A stretch of 7,929 nt of DNA from Thiobacillaceae bacterium (GCA_024643305.1 JAHENE010000090.1:1-7929), one strand, 5' to 3'; numbered from the stretch's first letter, positions 1-7,435 are shown. Translations and numbers: made by a program. The notes: a model not told the origin generated them from the sequence alone.

Positions 1-1502
1 GTCGTATCGCCCATCTTCCTGCGCCGACGCCCCCCAATCATCATCCACCACAGCAGTCCGCCCAGCACGACCACACCGCCGCCACCGGCCCAGTAAATCG
101 GGTTATCAATCACTTCGTCCATAAAGCCAGCCTCTGGCTCTTCCACTGGCAGAGGGGGCTTTTTGGTTTTGACTTTTGGCTTGGCCGCAGCAGGAGGAGG
201 TTGCGTCGCAGTATCAGCAGTGGCTGCAGAGGCATCTTTTTCCTTCATTTCAGCCAGTTTCTGCATGTCCTGTATCTGCTTTTCCAGGCTGGCTGCGCGC
301 TCTGCAGACTCCTTGAGCGATTTCTCACGCGCAAGCCTGTCCTCTTCTTCTGCCTGGGCTTTTGCCTCAGCCGCTGCTTTCGCTTCAGCCGCTGCTTTTG
401 CTTCTGCAGCAGCTTTGTCCTTTGCAGCCTTTTGCTCTGCCTGCGCCTTTGCAGTTGCAGCAGCTGATGTGCTTGCGGCACGCGAAAGTTTCAGTACATC
501 CTTGGCTTCATCCGGTTTGGGCTGCGCCTTGTCCTCGACTTTGGGCGAGACCTTACCTATGACAGTTCGACTGCCCGCTTCTTTATCTTCAGCCGGCTGT
601 GCCTCGACACTTTCCGCCAGTTTTGCACGATAGGCCTGCCAATCAGCAGCCTGCAGCTTTACCTCGCGTCTTGCTGAAGCCTGATCGATGTCAGCCATCG
701 ATTCTGCGGAGGGTACATTTAGTTTATGTCCCGCCTTGAGACGGTTCACATTGTTGCCTACAAAGGCCTCCGGGTTTTCATGGAGCAAGGCCACCAGGGC
801 CTGTTCGAGGCTGACGTGTTCGGGGCGAATCTGATTGGCAATTTTGGAAAGCGTGTCACCGCGCTTAACCTTAATCTGGCTTTCCATTTGGGGCGCCTGG
901 GCAGTTCCAGTCTCGGGCGTAGCGCCAATTTTTTGGGGACTAGCTTGCTGTGCAGGCTTCCCTTCTGCCGGCATGGCAGAAACCGCAAACGGATTAACAG
1001 AGCCAGGCTTTGAAACAGCTTGTGTTGGCTCCACCCGAGCCGGGACAGGCTTCACTTCCGGGATCATCACGGCCACTGGGCTTACTGTCTGGGGAACAGC
1101 CATGCCGGGTGGATCCAGGAGGATCGTGTATTCACGCATCAACCGGCCAGATGCCCAGTTAAGCTCAATAAGCATATCCATGAAGGGGTCGTTGACCGCC
1201 TTGCTGGATGTTAGCGACAACACTGCTCGCCCGCCCTCCCCTTTGCCTACCGTGAGTTGAATGGTCGAAAGTACGGGCGCAACATCGATTCTTGCATCGT
1301 TGAAAGCCTGAGTTGAGGCAAATCCAACATTGAGGCTATCCAGTTCAGCTTTGTCTGCAATGTAAAGCTCAATTTCAGCCGAGAGAGGTTGACCCAACGC
1401 AGACTTCACTGTCAGCTTGCCAAGCCCCGCAGCGTGCACCCATAGTGGCAGCGTCAATATGGCGCCAACGACTAGTTGGGTTGTAAGGCGGTGCAGTTTC
1501 AT
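1..1502 (-). CDS. fimV: FimV/TspA-family LysM inner-membrane protein (C-terminus cut off by the window)
   Basis: The first 500 codons are visible. Residues 1-24 form a signal peptide (basic start, hydrophobic core, WVHA then A), followed by the FimV N-terminal domain with GKLTVKSALGQPLSAEIEL. A Pro/Ala-rich linker leads to a LysM-like peptidoglycan-binding domain at about 210-265 (KVKRGDTLSKIA to KLNVPS). An Ala/Lys/Glu-rich coiled coil spans about 345-422, then a Pro/Lys-rich stretch, then one membrane helix at about 469-489 followed by RRRRK, which predicts a cytoplasmic C-terminus. The missing part should hold the acidic TPR-containing tail and the conserved FimV C-terminal motif. The start has a strong ribosome site (GGAGGAAGAAGG directly before ATG). 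Family members organise type IV pili, twitching motility and polarity in Pseudomonas and Neisseria (TspA); that role here is inference. The location downstream of asd is the usual one in beta- and gammaproteobacteria, often followed by truA. Confidence 0.9.
   Translation of the reverse strand, partial: MKLHRLTTQLVVGAILTLPLWVHAAGLGKLTVKSALGQPLSAEIELYIADKAELDSLNVGFASTQAFNDARIDVAPVLSTIQLTVGKGEGGRAVLSLTSSKAVNDPFMDMLIELNWASGRLMREYTILLDPPGMAVPQTVSPVAVMIPEVKPVPARVEPTQAVSKPGSVNPFAVSAMPAEGKPAQQASPQKIGATPETGTAQAPQMESQIKVKRGDTLSKIANQIRPEHVSLEQALVALLHENPEAFVGNNVNRLKAGHKLNVPSAESMADIDQASARREVKLQAADWQAYRAKLAESVEAQPAEDKEAGSRTVIGKVSPKVEDKAQPKPDEAKDVLKLSRAASTSAAATAKAQAEQKAAKDKAAAEAKAAAEAKAAAEAKAQAEEEDRLAREKSLKESAERAASLEKQIQDMQKLAEMKEKDASAATADTATQPPPAAAKPKVKTKKPPLPVEEPEAGFMDEVIDNPIYWAGGGGVVVLGGLLWWMMIGGRRRRKMGDT
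364..417 (-). repeat. Three 18-base tandem repeats within fimV
   Basis: Three consecutive 18-base units (364-381, 382-399, 400-417) encode the six-residue period KAAAEA on the minus strand, around residues 362-380 of FimV. The first two units are nearly identical and the third differs at several third-position bases, so the array is partly diverged. It lies in the predicted coiled coil, and changes of whole units would lengthen or shorten the helix without breaking the frame. Confidence 0.8.
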
Positions 1503-1623
1503 CCTTCTTCCTCCGGGAGGGTTCCTATATATGTTTTGGCACTCAAGAGTGCCTTTCGCCCTCTAATGACGGCTCACACTGGTAATACTTTAGTGATTAA
1601 CCCCAAAAAACAAGGTTTTAGGA
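1503..1623 (-). promoter_or_regulatory. asd-fimV intergenic region, fimV leader and possible promoter
   Basis: This 121-base gap is the longest non-coding stretch inside the minus-strand gene series and is more AT-rich than the genes on either side. On the minus strand it holds a T-run (TTGTTTTTTGGGG), a possible but poor promoter (TTGTTT at 1608-1613, weak AAGTAT at 1585-1590, 17-base spacer), a perfect palindrome at 1538-1553, and the strong fimV ribosome site at 1503-1514. I see no convincing terminator after asd, so fimV may be transcribed both by read-through and from its own promoter. Confidence 0.35.
1538..1553. promoter_or_regulatory. Perfect 16-base palindrome in the fimV leader
   Basis: On the minus strand the sequence reads GGCACTCTTGAGTGCC, two 7-base arms (GGCACTC and GAGTGCC) around TT. 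In RNA it would form a six-pair stem closed by a CUUG tetraloop, a loop type known to be unusually stable. It ends 35 bases upstream of the fimV ATG. It is followed by AAAACATATATAGG on the minus strand and by TTTCGCC on the plus strand, so it is not a classical intrinsic terminator in either direction. It could be an operator for a dimeric regulator or a leader hairpin; the sequence alone does not decide. Confidence 0.55.
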
Positions 1624-2736
1624 TTAATTCTCAAGCAAAATCCGCAACATGCGACGCAGGGGTTCTGCCGCGCCCCACAACAACTGGTCACCAACCGTAA
1701 AGGCGGACAAATACTGCGGCCCCATGTTGAGCTTGCGCATGCGGCCCACCGGAACGCTCAAGGTACCAGTGACGGCTGCCGGGGTCAGTTGTTCCATGGT
1801 GATCTGGCGATCATTGGGCACCACTTTCACCCAGTCATTGTGCGCCGCGATGATGCCGTGGATTTCGTCCAGCGGTACGTCCTTGGTCATCTTGATGGTC
1901 AGCGCCTGGCTGTGGCAACGCATGGCGCCGATGCGCACGCACAGGCCATCGATGGGAATCTGCTGGTCGCTGCGGCCAAGGATCTTGTTGCACTCGACCT
2001 GAGCCTTCCATTCCTCCTTGCTCTGGCCGGATTCAAGGGCCACATCGATCCACGGAATGAGCGAGCCGGCCAGCGGCACGGGCCACGCGTCCAGCGGGTA
2101 ATCCTTGGAGCGGATGAACTCGGCGGTCTTCTTGTCGATTTCCAGAATGGCGGATGCGGGATCATCCAACTTCGACTTCACGTTGGCGTGAACCGCGCCC
2201 ATCTGCTGGATCAGCTCGCGCATGTTGCGCGCACCGGCACCGGAGGCGGCCTGATAGGTCATGGGGCTGATCCATTCAATCAGGCCTTTGTCGAACAAGC
2301 CACCAATGGCCATGAGCATCAGCGACACGGTACAGTTGCCGCCTACGTAGGTTTTCACACCTTTCGAGAGACCATCCTTGATCACGTTCTTGTTCACGGG
2401 ATCGAGAATAATGATGGCCTCGTCCTTCATGCGCAGAGTGGAAGCCGCGTCGATCCAGTAGCCCTTCCAGCCGGCTTCGCGCAGCTTGGGATACACCTCC
2501 TTGGTGTAATCGCCGCCCTGGCAGGTGATGATGGCGTCCATCGCCTTGAGCTCGTCGATGTTGGACGCATCCTTCAGCGGCGGCACGTCCTTGCCGATGT
2601 CGGGGCCCTTGCCGCCGGGGTTCGACGTGGTGAAGAACACCGGGTCGATGACATCGAAATCCTTTTCCTCGCGCATGCGCTGCATCAGCACCGAGCCGAC
2701 CATGCCGCGCCAGCCGATCAAACCTACTCGCATCAT
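1624..2736 (-). CDS. asd: Aspartate-semialdehyde dehydrogenase
   Basis: Catalyses NADPH-dependent reduction of aspartyl-4-phosphate to aspartate 4-semialdehyde in the cytoplasm, the common step to diaminopimelate/lysine, threonine and methionine. The 370-residue length matches the Gram-negative type (E. coli 367). Visible features are the nucleotide-binding loop [12 protein letters not shown] (residues 5-16), the catalytic cysteine C135 in [22 protein letters not shown] (161-172) and the substrate-binding R268 and catalytic H275 in [13 protein letters not shown]. Two adjacent ATG codons are possible starts. GAGG lies 11 bases before the first, so I took the first. It starts 28 bases after the leuB stop and is probably transcribed with the leu genes. 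No truncation or missing residue is seen. Confidence 0.97.
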   Translation of the reverse strand: MMRVGLIGWRGMVGSVLMQRMREEKDFDVIDPVFFTTSNPGGKGPDIGKDVPPLKDASNIDELKAMDAIITCQGGDYTKEVYPKLREAGWKGYWIDAASTLRMKDEAIIILDPVNKNVIKDGLSKGVKTYVGGNCTVSLMLMAIGGLFDKGLIEWISPMTYQAASGAGARNMRELIQQMGAVHANVKSKLDDPASAILEIDKKTAEFIRSKDYPLDAWPVPLAGSLIPWIDVALESGQSKEEWKAQVECNKILGRSDQQIPIDGLCVRIGAMRCHSQALTIKMTKDVPLDEIHGIIAAHNDWVKVVPNDRQITMEQLTPAAVTGTLSVPVGRMRKLNMGPQYLSAFTVGDQLLWGAAEPLRRMLRILLEN

Positions 2737-2764
2737 TTTGTTGTCGTCCTCGTTATGAATTCAT

Positions 2765-3826
2765 TTACAGGGCGGCCAAGACGGCGTCGCCCATTTCGCT
2801 ACACGAAACCTTCTTCGTGCCTTCGGTATAAATGTCCGCCGTGCGCAGGCCCTGGGCCAGCACTTTCTTCACGGCCGCTTCGATGCGTTGCGCAGCGGCT
2901 TCCTGGTTCAGGGTGTAGCGCATCATCATGGCCACCGACAAGATCGTCGCCAACGGATTGGCCAGGTTCTTTTCGGCGATGTCCGGCGCACTGCCGTGGA
3001 TGGGCTCATACAGCCCCTTGTTGTTCGCATCCAGCGAGGCGGAGGCCAGCATACCGATGGAACCGGTGAGCATGGAAGCCTCGTCCGAAAGAATATCGCC
3101 GAAGATGTTGCCGGTGACGATTACATCGAACTGTTTAGGATTGCGCACCAGCTGCATGGCGGCGTTGTCCACGTACATGTGGGACAACTCCACCTCGGGG
3201 TATTTCCTGGCGACTTCGATCACCACTTCCTTCCACAACTCGGAGCATTCCAGCACGTTGGCTTTTTCCACGGAGCAGAGTTTTTTATTCCGCTTCATGG
3301 CGATGCCGAAAGCCACGTGCGCCACGCGGCGCACTTCCGATTCCGAATAGAGCATGGTGTTGAAACCGACGCGCTCTCCATCCCTCACCTCGATGCCGCG
3401 CGGCTGACCGAAATACACGTCGCCGGTGAGTTCGCGCACGATCATGATGTCCAGCCCCGCCACCACTTCCGGGCGCAGGGTGGAAGCGCTCGCCAGTTCC
3501 GGGTACAGCAGCGCCGGACGCAGGTTGGCGAACAGGTTCATTTCCTTGCGTATGCGCAGCAGGCCGCGCTCCGGGCGCAGGGGACGATCCAGGGCGTCGT
3601 ACTTGGGACCACCCACGGCGCCGAGCAGCACGGCATCCGAGGCTTTGGCCAGGGCCAGCGTTGTTGCCGGCAGCGGATCGCCTGCGGCGTCGTAGCCAGC
3701 GCCGCCAATGGGCGCTTCTTCCATTTCCAGTTTCAGGCCATCACTTGCCAGCGCCTTCATTACCTTCACCGCCTGGGCGACGATTTCGGGGCCGATGCCG
3801 TCACCCGGCAATACTGCGATTTTCAT
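2765..3826 (-). CDS. leuB: 3-isopropylmalate dehydrogenase
   Basis: Oxidatively decarboxylates (2R,3S)-3-isopropylmalate with NAD+ and Mg2+/Mn2+, giving 4-methyl-2-oxopentanoate in leucine biosynthesis; a cytoplasmic homodimer in known members. The 353-residue length is normal. The N-terminus [14 protein letters not shown] is typical. Expected ligand and metal residues are in place: R93, R103, R131 and Y138 ([11 protein letters not shown]), K188, D220 (YVDNAAM), D244 and D248 in the isocitrate/isopropylmalate dehydrogenase signature at 240-259, and the cofactor loop [16 protein letters not shown] (271-286). The start is supported by AAGGAAAGAAG before the ATG. The gene begins 19 bases after leuD and ends 28 bases before asd, consistent with one transcript. 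Confidence 0.97.
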   Translation of the reverse strand: MKIAVLPGDGIGPEIVAQAVKVMKALASDGLKLEMEEAPIGGAGYDAAGDPLPATTLALAKASDAVLLGAVGGPKYDALDRPLRPERGLLRIRKEMNLFANLRPALLYPELASASTLRPEVVAGLDIMIVRELTGDVYFGQPRGIEVRDGERVGFNTMLYSESEVRRVAHVAFGIAMKRNKKLCSVEKANVLECSELWKEVVIEVARKYPEVELSHMYVDNAAMQLVRNPKQFDVIVTGNIFGDILSDEASMLTGSIGMLASASLDANNKGLYEPIHGSAPDIAEKNLANPLATILSVAMMMRYTLNQEAAAQRIEAAVKKVLAQGLRTADIYTEGTKKVSCSEMGDAVLAAL

Positions 3827-3845
3827 TCTTCTTTCCTTGCGTGCG

Positions 3846-4487
3846 CTATTGCGCGAATAACCACGGCGCTTCAGTTTTGCGCCGCTCTTCGTAAGTCTTG
3901 ATCTTGCCGCTTTGCAACAAAGTCAGGCCGATGTCATCCAGCCCGTTGAACAGCCTGTATTTTCGACCTTCATCGACCTCAAACGGAATCACTTGCCCTG
4001 TGGGGGTAGTAACCGTCTGCTTGTCCAGATCAATCGTCAGCGCGTAACCCTCATTCGCTTCGCATTCCCTGAACAGCCTGTCCACGACTGCAGCATCCAG
4101 CACGATGGGCAGGATGCCGTTCTTGAAACAGTTGTTGAAGAAAATATCGGCAAAGCTCGGCGCGATGATGGCGCGGAAGCCGTAATCCTCCAGCGCCCAG
4201 GGCGCATGCTCCCGGCTCGAACCGCAGCCGAAATTTTCCCGTGCCAACATCACCGATGCACCCTCATAGCGAGGCCTGTTCAACACGAAATCCGGATTCA
4301 GCGGACGGTCGTGATTCGACTTGCCAGGCTCGCCGACATCCAGGTAGCGCCATTCGTCAAACAGGTTGGGGCCGAAGCCGCTGCGCTTGATTGATTTCAG
4401 GAACTGCTTGGGAATAATCGCATCGGTGTCGACGTTGGCGCGATCAAGCGGCACCACCAGCCCGTCGAGCCGTTCGAACTTTTTCAT
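3846..4487 (-). CDS. leuD: 3-isopropylmalate dehydratase small subunit
   Basis: Small (swivel-domain) subunit of isopropylmalate isomerase, which pairs with LeuC to convert 2-isopropylmalate into 3-isopropylmalate. The 213 residues are the usual length for the bacterial type. The N-terminus [20 protein letters not shown] and the substrate-loop signature [20 protein letters not shown] (residues 84-103) are diagnostic, followed by [19 protein letters not shown]. Only three bases separate its ATG from the stop of the lipoprotein gene. No clear Shine-Dalgarno sequence is seen, just a purine-rich AAAAGAAATAAATC, so translation may be coupled to the lipoprotein gene. The stop is TAG. Confidence 0.97.
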   Translation of the reverse strand: MKKFERLDGLVVPLDRANVDTDAIIPKQFLKSIKRSGFGPNLFDEWRYLDVGEPGKSNHDRPLNPDFVLNRPRYEGASVMLARENFGCGSSREHAPWALEDYGFRAIIAPSFADIFFNNCFKNGILPIVLDAAVVDRLFRECEANEGYALTIDLDKQTVTTPTGQVIPFEVDEGRKYRLFNGLDDIGLTLLQSGKIKTYEERRKTEAPWLFAQ

Positions 4488-4490
4488 GAT

Positions 4491-4625
4491 TTATTTCTTT
4501 TGTTCAGCCTTGGTCTCGATCTTGTCGCCAAGCTTTCCCAAGTCCTTGCCAAAGCCCTCCACGGTATTGCAGGCCGTCAGACTCACCACGCCCATCAGGG
4601 CAAACAAAGCAACCAAATAACGCAT
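4491..4625 (-). CDS. Small entericidin-type lipoprotein
   Basis: A 44-residue protein, MRYLVALFALMGVVSLTACN followed by TVEGFGKDLGKLGDKIETKA and EQKK. It has a lipoprotein signal peptide with lipobox LTAC and lipidation at C19, leaving about 26 mature residues. The CNTVEGFGKDLGKLGDKI region resembles E. coli entericidin A (CNTARGFGEDIKHLGNSI), so I assign the entericidin family. The start at 4625 is chosen over longer upstream readings because a perfect AAGGAG lies six bases before it and the signal peptide begins exactly there. In E. coli the EcnA/EcnB pair was described as antidote and toxin. Only one copy is present here, and its role between leuC and leuD is unknown. A residue after the lipidated Cys other than Asp does not suggest inner-membrane retention, so outer-membrane sorting is likely (inference). 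Confidence 0.85.
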   Translation of the reverse strand: MRYLVALFALMGVVSLTACNTVEGFGKDLGKLGDKIETKAEQKK

Positions 4626-4631
4626 GTTGAT

Positions 4632-4637
4632 CTCCTT
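4632..4637 (-). promoter_or_regulatory. Strong ribosome binding site of the entericidin-type gene
   Basis: The minus strand reads AAGGAG, six bases before the ATG at 4625. It is the clearest Shine-Dalgarno sequence in the leu cluster and fixes the start of the small lipoprotein. It also suggests this gene is translated more strongly than leuC or leuD, which lack clear sites. Confidence 0.75.
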
Positions 4638-4641
4638 GATC

Positions 4642-4868
4642 TTAATGACAACAACTTTTCCCATGTAGCTGCACGGGAGGACAGGGCACATCGCCAAAAC
4701 TGCAAAACACGCAACAATCGCCAGACTTTGGTTTCAGCAAGGCCTGACAGACCGGACACTCGAAAAACCACTGGCAGGCATCCTCCGGCGCATATTGCAT
4801 AAGGTTGTCGTGCCACACTGCGGGCACGTCAACGTTGACTGCAGGACAGGTTTACAAGTTTCTGACAT
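4642..4868 (-). pseudogene. GDCCVxC-domain cysteine-rich (zinc-ribbon-like) protein, apparently frameshifted
   Basis: Two overlapping minus-strand frames together give one protein. The first starts at ATG 4868, overlapping the leuC end by 17 bases, and reads [20 protein letters not shown]. The second, in the leuC frame, continues from about 4800 as MQYAPEDACQWFFECPVCQA, LLKPKSGDCCVFCSFGDVPC and PPVQLHGKSCCH, with TAA at 4642. Both halves match what I recall of the GDCCVxC small-protein family: an N-terminal CPxCG knuckle, DACQxFYEC, GDCCVFC, CPPxQ and a C-terminal CC. The frame changes between about 4815 and 4800, equivalent to one missing base or two extra. No canonical slippery heptamer is visible. 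Alternatives are a working short product from ATG 4800 or GTG 4827 lacking the first CxxC, or a sequencing error. Some family members are selenoproteins; here all positions are Cys. I recall relatives near mercury-resistance genes; the function is unproven. Confidence 0.7.
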
Positions 4869-6255
4869 CAATGAAATGTCCGGCTATGCCTGCCGCCGCG
4901 GCCATGGCCGGGCTGACCAGATGGGTTCTGCCGCCGGCACCCTGACGACCCTCGAAATTACGATTGGAGGTCGAGGCACAGCGCTCGCCCGGCTCCAGCC
5001 GATCAGCGTTCATCGCCAAACACATCGAACAACCCGGCTCGCGCCATTCGAAACCGGCATCGGTAAATATCTTGTCCAACCCTTCTTCCTCGGCCTGCTG
5101 CTTCACCAGGCCGGACCCCGGCACCACCATGGCTAGTTTCACGTTGGCCGCTTTATGTTTGCCCTTGACCACGGCCGCCGCCTCTCGCAGATCCTCGATC
5201 CTGGAATTGGTACAAGAGCCGATGAACACCTTGTCGATCCGTATCTGCTCAATCGGCGTGCCTGCTTGCAAGCCCATGTATTGCAGTGCGCGTTCCCAGT
5301 CCTGGCGCTTCACCTCGCTGGGTGCTTCGGCAGGATCGGGAACCTTGCCGTCGATGCTCACCACCATCTCCGGTGAGGTACCCCAAGTCACTTCGGGCTT
5401 GATGGTTGCCGCATCAAGCACCACCTCGGCATCAAATTTGGCATCTGCATCGGAAATCAGGGTCTTCCAGTATTCCACCGCCTTGTCCCACAACTCCCCC
5501 TTGGGGGCATAAGGGCGTCCGCGGAAATATTCAATGGTCTTGTCGTCCACCGCCACCATGCCGGCACGGGCGCCTGCCTCGATGGCCATGTTGCAAAGCG
5601 TCATGCGCCCTTCCATGGACAGGCCGCGAATGGCGGAACCTGCGAATTCCACCGCATAGCCTGTGCCTCCGGCTGTTCCGATTTCACCGATGATGGCAAG
5701 CGCCACATCTTTGGCCGTCACGCCCTTGCCAAGCTCGCCATTTACGCTGATGCGCAAGGCTTTGGATTTTTTCTGCACCAGACATTGCGTAGCCAGCACA
5801 TGCTCGACTTCGGAGGTGCCAATGCCATGCGCCAGCGCGCCAAACGCTCCGTGCGTGGAAGTATGCGAATCACCGCACACCACCGTCATGCCGGGCAGAG
5901 TCAGGCCCTCTTCCGGGCCGATGACATGCACGATGCCCTGGCGGATATCGTTCATCTTGAATTCGGTGATGCCAAACTCGTCGCAGTTGGCATCCAGGGT
6001 TTCCACCTGCAGACGCGAAACCGGATCGGCAATGCCGCTGGCGCGGTCGGTGGTGGGCACATTATGGTCTGGCACCGCAATGGCGGACGATGCCCGCCAG
6101 GGCTTGCGGTCAGCCAGCTTCAACCCTTCAAACGCCTGCGGACTGGTGACTTCATGTACCAGATGGCGGTCGATGTAAAGCAAAGTCGTGCCATCGGGTT
6201 CGACATGAACCACATGTGCATCCCACAGCTTGTCGTAAAGGGTACGTCCGGACAT
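4852..6255 (-). CDS. leuC: 3-isopropylmalate dehydratase large subunit
   Basis: Large subunit of isopropylmalate isomerase, an aconitase-superfamily [4Fe-4S] enzyme working with LeuD. The 467 residues match the usual bacterial length. The start [15 protein letters not shown] is typical. Iron-sulfur ligands are C348 in [15 protein letters not shown], and C409 and C412 in [15 protein letters not shown]. Other conserved stretches are [11 protein letters not shown] (61-71), [33 protein letters not shown] (125-157) and the end [33 protein letters not shown]. It is the first gene of the leu cluster here. No Shine-Dalgarno sequence is obvious; the leader before the ATG is AT-rich. Its last codons overlap the start of the frameshifted cysteine-rich gene. 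Confidence 0.97.
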   Translation of the reverse strand: MSGRTLYDKLWDAHVVHVEPDGTTLLYIDRHLVHEVTSPQAFEGLKLADRKPWRASSAIAVPDHNVPTTDRASGIADPVSRLQVETLDANCDEFGITEFKMNDIRQGIVHVIGPEEGLTLPGMTVVCGDSHTSTHGAFGALAHGIGTSEVEHVLATQCLVQKKSKALRISVNGELGKGVTAKDVALAIIGEIGTAGGTGYAVEFAGSAIRGLSMEGRMTLCNMAIEAGARAGMVAVDDKTIEYFRGRPYAPKGELWDKAVEYWKTLISDADAKFDAEVVLDAATIKPEVTWGTSPEMVVSIDGKVPDPAEAPSEVKRQDWERALQYMGLQAGTPIEQIRIDKVFIGSCTNSRIEDLREAAAVVKGKHKAANVKLAMVVPGSGLVKQQAEEEGLDKIFTDAGFEWREPGCSMCLAMNADRLEPGERCASTSNRNFEGRQGAGGRTHLVSPAMAAAAGIAGHFIDVRNL

Positions 6256-6284
6256 GACAACAAATATCTTTTAAAGAACAAACG

Positions 6285-6313
6285 ATTATAAGTCAGGCAG
6301 GGACTTGCGGAAA
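6285..6313 (-). promoter_or_regulatory. leuC: Probable sigma-70 promoter of the leuC gene cluster
   Basis: The minus strand has a perfect TATAAT at 6290-6285, just after the transporter stop codon, with a weak TTTCCG at 6313-6308 inside the transporter's last codons (17-base spacer, three matches to TTGACA). Transcription would begin near 6278, giving a leader of roughly 23 bases. That is too short for a leucine-rich leader peptide and attenuator, and none is visible. The weak -35 leaves room for an activator. Confidence 0.55.
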
Positions 6314-7435
6314 GCGCCGCAAGCGCACCATGAAAGCCAGTAGGGCACATCCAGCCGCCAGGGAAAATGTCCATTGCGGACCCAGGCCTTCCCATGCCCA
6401 GCCCGAATACAAGCCTCCAAGGGTGCCACCTGCCCCAAAAGCCAAGCTGTTATACAGCGCTTGCCCCCTGGATTGATGTCGCCCCTTGAAATAGCGGTGA
6501 ATCAGCGAAACTGCTGCAACATGATAGGCACCAAAAGTAAAGGCGTGCAGTATTTGCGCAGTAATGATGACGAATGGATAGTCCACACCCCAGGCAATCA
6601 TGAGGAAACGCACTGCCGCCAAAGCAAAGGTCACCAGCAACAGGCGCTCGTAATTCACCTGCTTCATTCTTGGCAGCCACAGGAACACCATGATTTCGGC
6701 CACAACGCCAACGGCCCACAGCCAGCCCACCGTTGATTTGGCGTAGCCATGGTCAACCAGGTAAATCGAATAAAACGTGTAGTAAGGGCCATGTGTTGCC
6801 GCCATCAGAAAACAGCCGGCCAGCAAGGTCCAGACTTCCGGCCGGCGCACGATGTCCATGATGGGCGCATGATCATGCTCGTGCGGCGCAATCAGCGCTT
6901 CCGGCATGACGCGGGCGAACAGCACAATGCCTGTGATAAAACCCAAAACTGCCCACGGCAAATCCGAGACCGGCCGATAATCGAACCAGTAGCCCAGGCC
7001 CAGCACGACCACGATGAAACCGACCGAACCCCACAGCCGGATGTAGCCGTAATGCCCCATGCGCTCACCCAGATGCGACAGCGTCATGGCCTCCACCAGC
7101 GGCAAGGATGCGCTCCAGAAGAAGCTCAGGCTCGCCATGACCGCAAACAACCACCAGAAAGAAACGCCAAAAAACACGCCGGCATAGCAGAGGAGACTGC
7201 CGATGGCTGCAATCTGCACGATCACCACACGTTTGCCGGTATGGTCCGCGATATGCCCCCAGATGTTGGGCGCGAATATGCGCATCACCTGCAGGAGCGA
7301 CATCAACACGCCGATCTGGAACGCGCTGAATTCGAGCGACTGGAGATACAACCCCCAGAACGGAGCCATGGCGCCGACAAAAGCAAAATAAAAAAAGTAG
7401 AAGCCCGAAAGCCGCCAGTAGGGAACATCTTTCAT
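6293..7435 (-). CDS. Major facilitator transporter, HcaT/3-phenylpropionate-type
   Basis: A 380-residue polytopic inner-membrane protein with about 12 hydrophobic segments, starting MKDVPYWRLSGFYFFYFAFV. The loop GHIADHTGKR (residues 60-69) fits the MFS motif A between helices 2 and 3, and RLWGSVGF (133-140) is also typical. Overall length and the opening YFFYFAFVGAMAPFWGLYL resemble the MFS_1-like group that includes E. coli HcaT (379 residues), so 'phenylpropionate-type' is a family label; the real substrate is unknown and no aromatic-degradation genes are nearby. A His/Asp-rich stretch, APHEHDHAP (183-191), sits in the central cytoplasmic loop. AGGA lies 11 bases before the ATG. The gene ends 37 bases before leuC on the same strand and starts 41 bases from the divergent exchanger gene. 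Confidence 0.88.
   Translation of the reverse strand: MKDVPYWRLSGFYFFYFAFVGAMAPFWGLYLQSLEFSAFQIGVLMSLLQVMRIFAPNIWGHIADHTGKRVVIVQIAAIGSLLCYAGVFFGVSFWWLFAVMASLSFFWSASLPLVEAMTLSHLGERMGHYGYIRLWGSVGFIVVVLGLGYWFDYRPVSDLPWAVLGFITGIVLFARVMPEALIAPHEHDHAPIMDIVRRPEVWTLLAGCFLMAATHGPYYTFYSIYLVDHGYAKSTVGWLWAVGVVAEIMVFLWLPRMKQVNYERLLLVTFALAAVRFLMIAWGVDYPFVIITAQILHAFTFGAYHVAAVSLIHRYFKGRHQSRGQALYNSLAFGAGGTLGGLYSGWAWEGLGPQWTFSLAAGCALLAFMVRLRRFPQVPA

Noticed and set aside
163..633. Plus-strand Ala/Ser-rich open frame opposite fimV
   Set aside because: It is the complement of the Ala/Lys/Glu coiled-coil repeats of FimV and has no independent start signal or family resemblance.
1538..1553. HrcA/CIRCE heat-shock operator
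   Set aside because: The arms contain GCACTC and GAGTGC as in CIRCE, but the spacer is 2 bases and not 9, and the downstream gene is not a chaperone.
1536..1554. Sigma-54 promoter for fimV (GG and GC elements)
   Set aside because: GG to GC spacing is 11 bases where 10 is required, and the -12 element lacks the TTGC form.
1538..1560. Intrinsic terminator after asd or on the plus strand
   Set aside because: The hairpin is followed by AAAACATATA on the minus strand and by just TTT then CGCC on the plus strand, so no adequate U-run is present.
1789..3069. Long plus-strand open frame opposite asd and leuB
   Set aside because: It covers catalytic regions of two well-recognised genes on the other strand, has a low-complexity His/Gly/Ala/Arg-rich translation and no recognisable domain.
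2888..3901. Plus-strand open frame of 337 codons opposite leuB
   Set aside because: Antisense shadow produced by the codon bias of leuB; the translation is His- and Gln-rich without motifs.
4595..4816. Alternative minus-strand frame MARQPYAICAGGCLP running through the cysteine-rich gene and the lipoprotein start
   Set aside because: The translation has no motif, whereas another frame over the same bases encodes the clear GDCCVFC and CPPVQ signatures.
4800..4820. Programmed -1 frameshift signal in the cysteine-rich gene
   Set aside because: The codons around the switch (ACG ACA ACC TTA) do not form an X XXY YYZ slippery heptamer, so programmed recoding is not supported; a mutation or sequence error is simpler.
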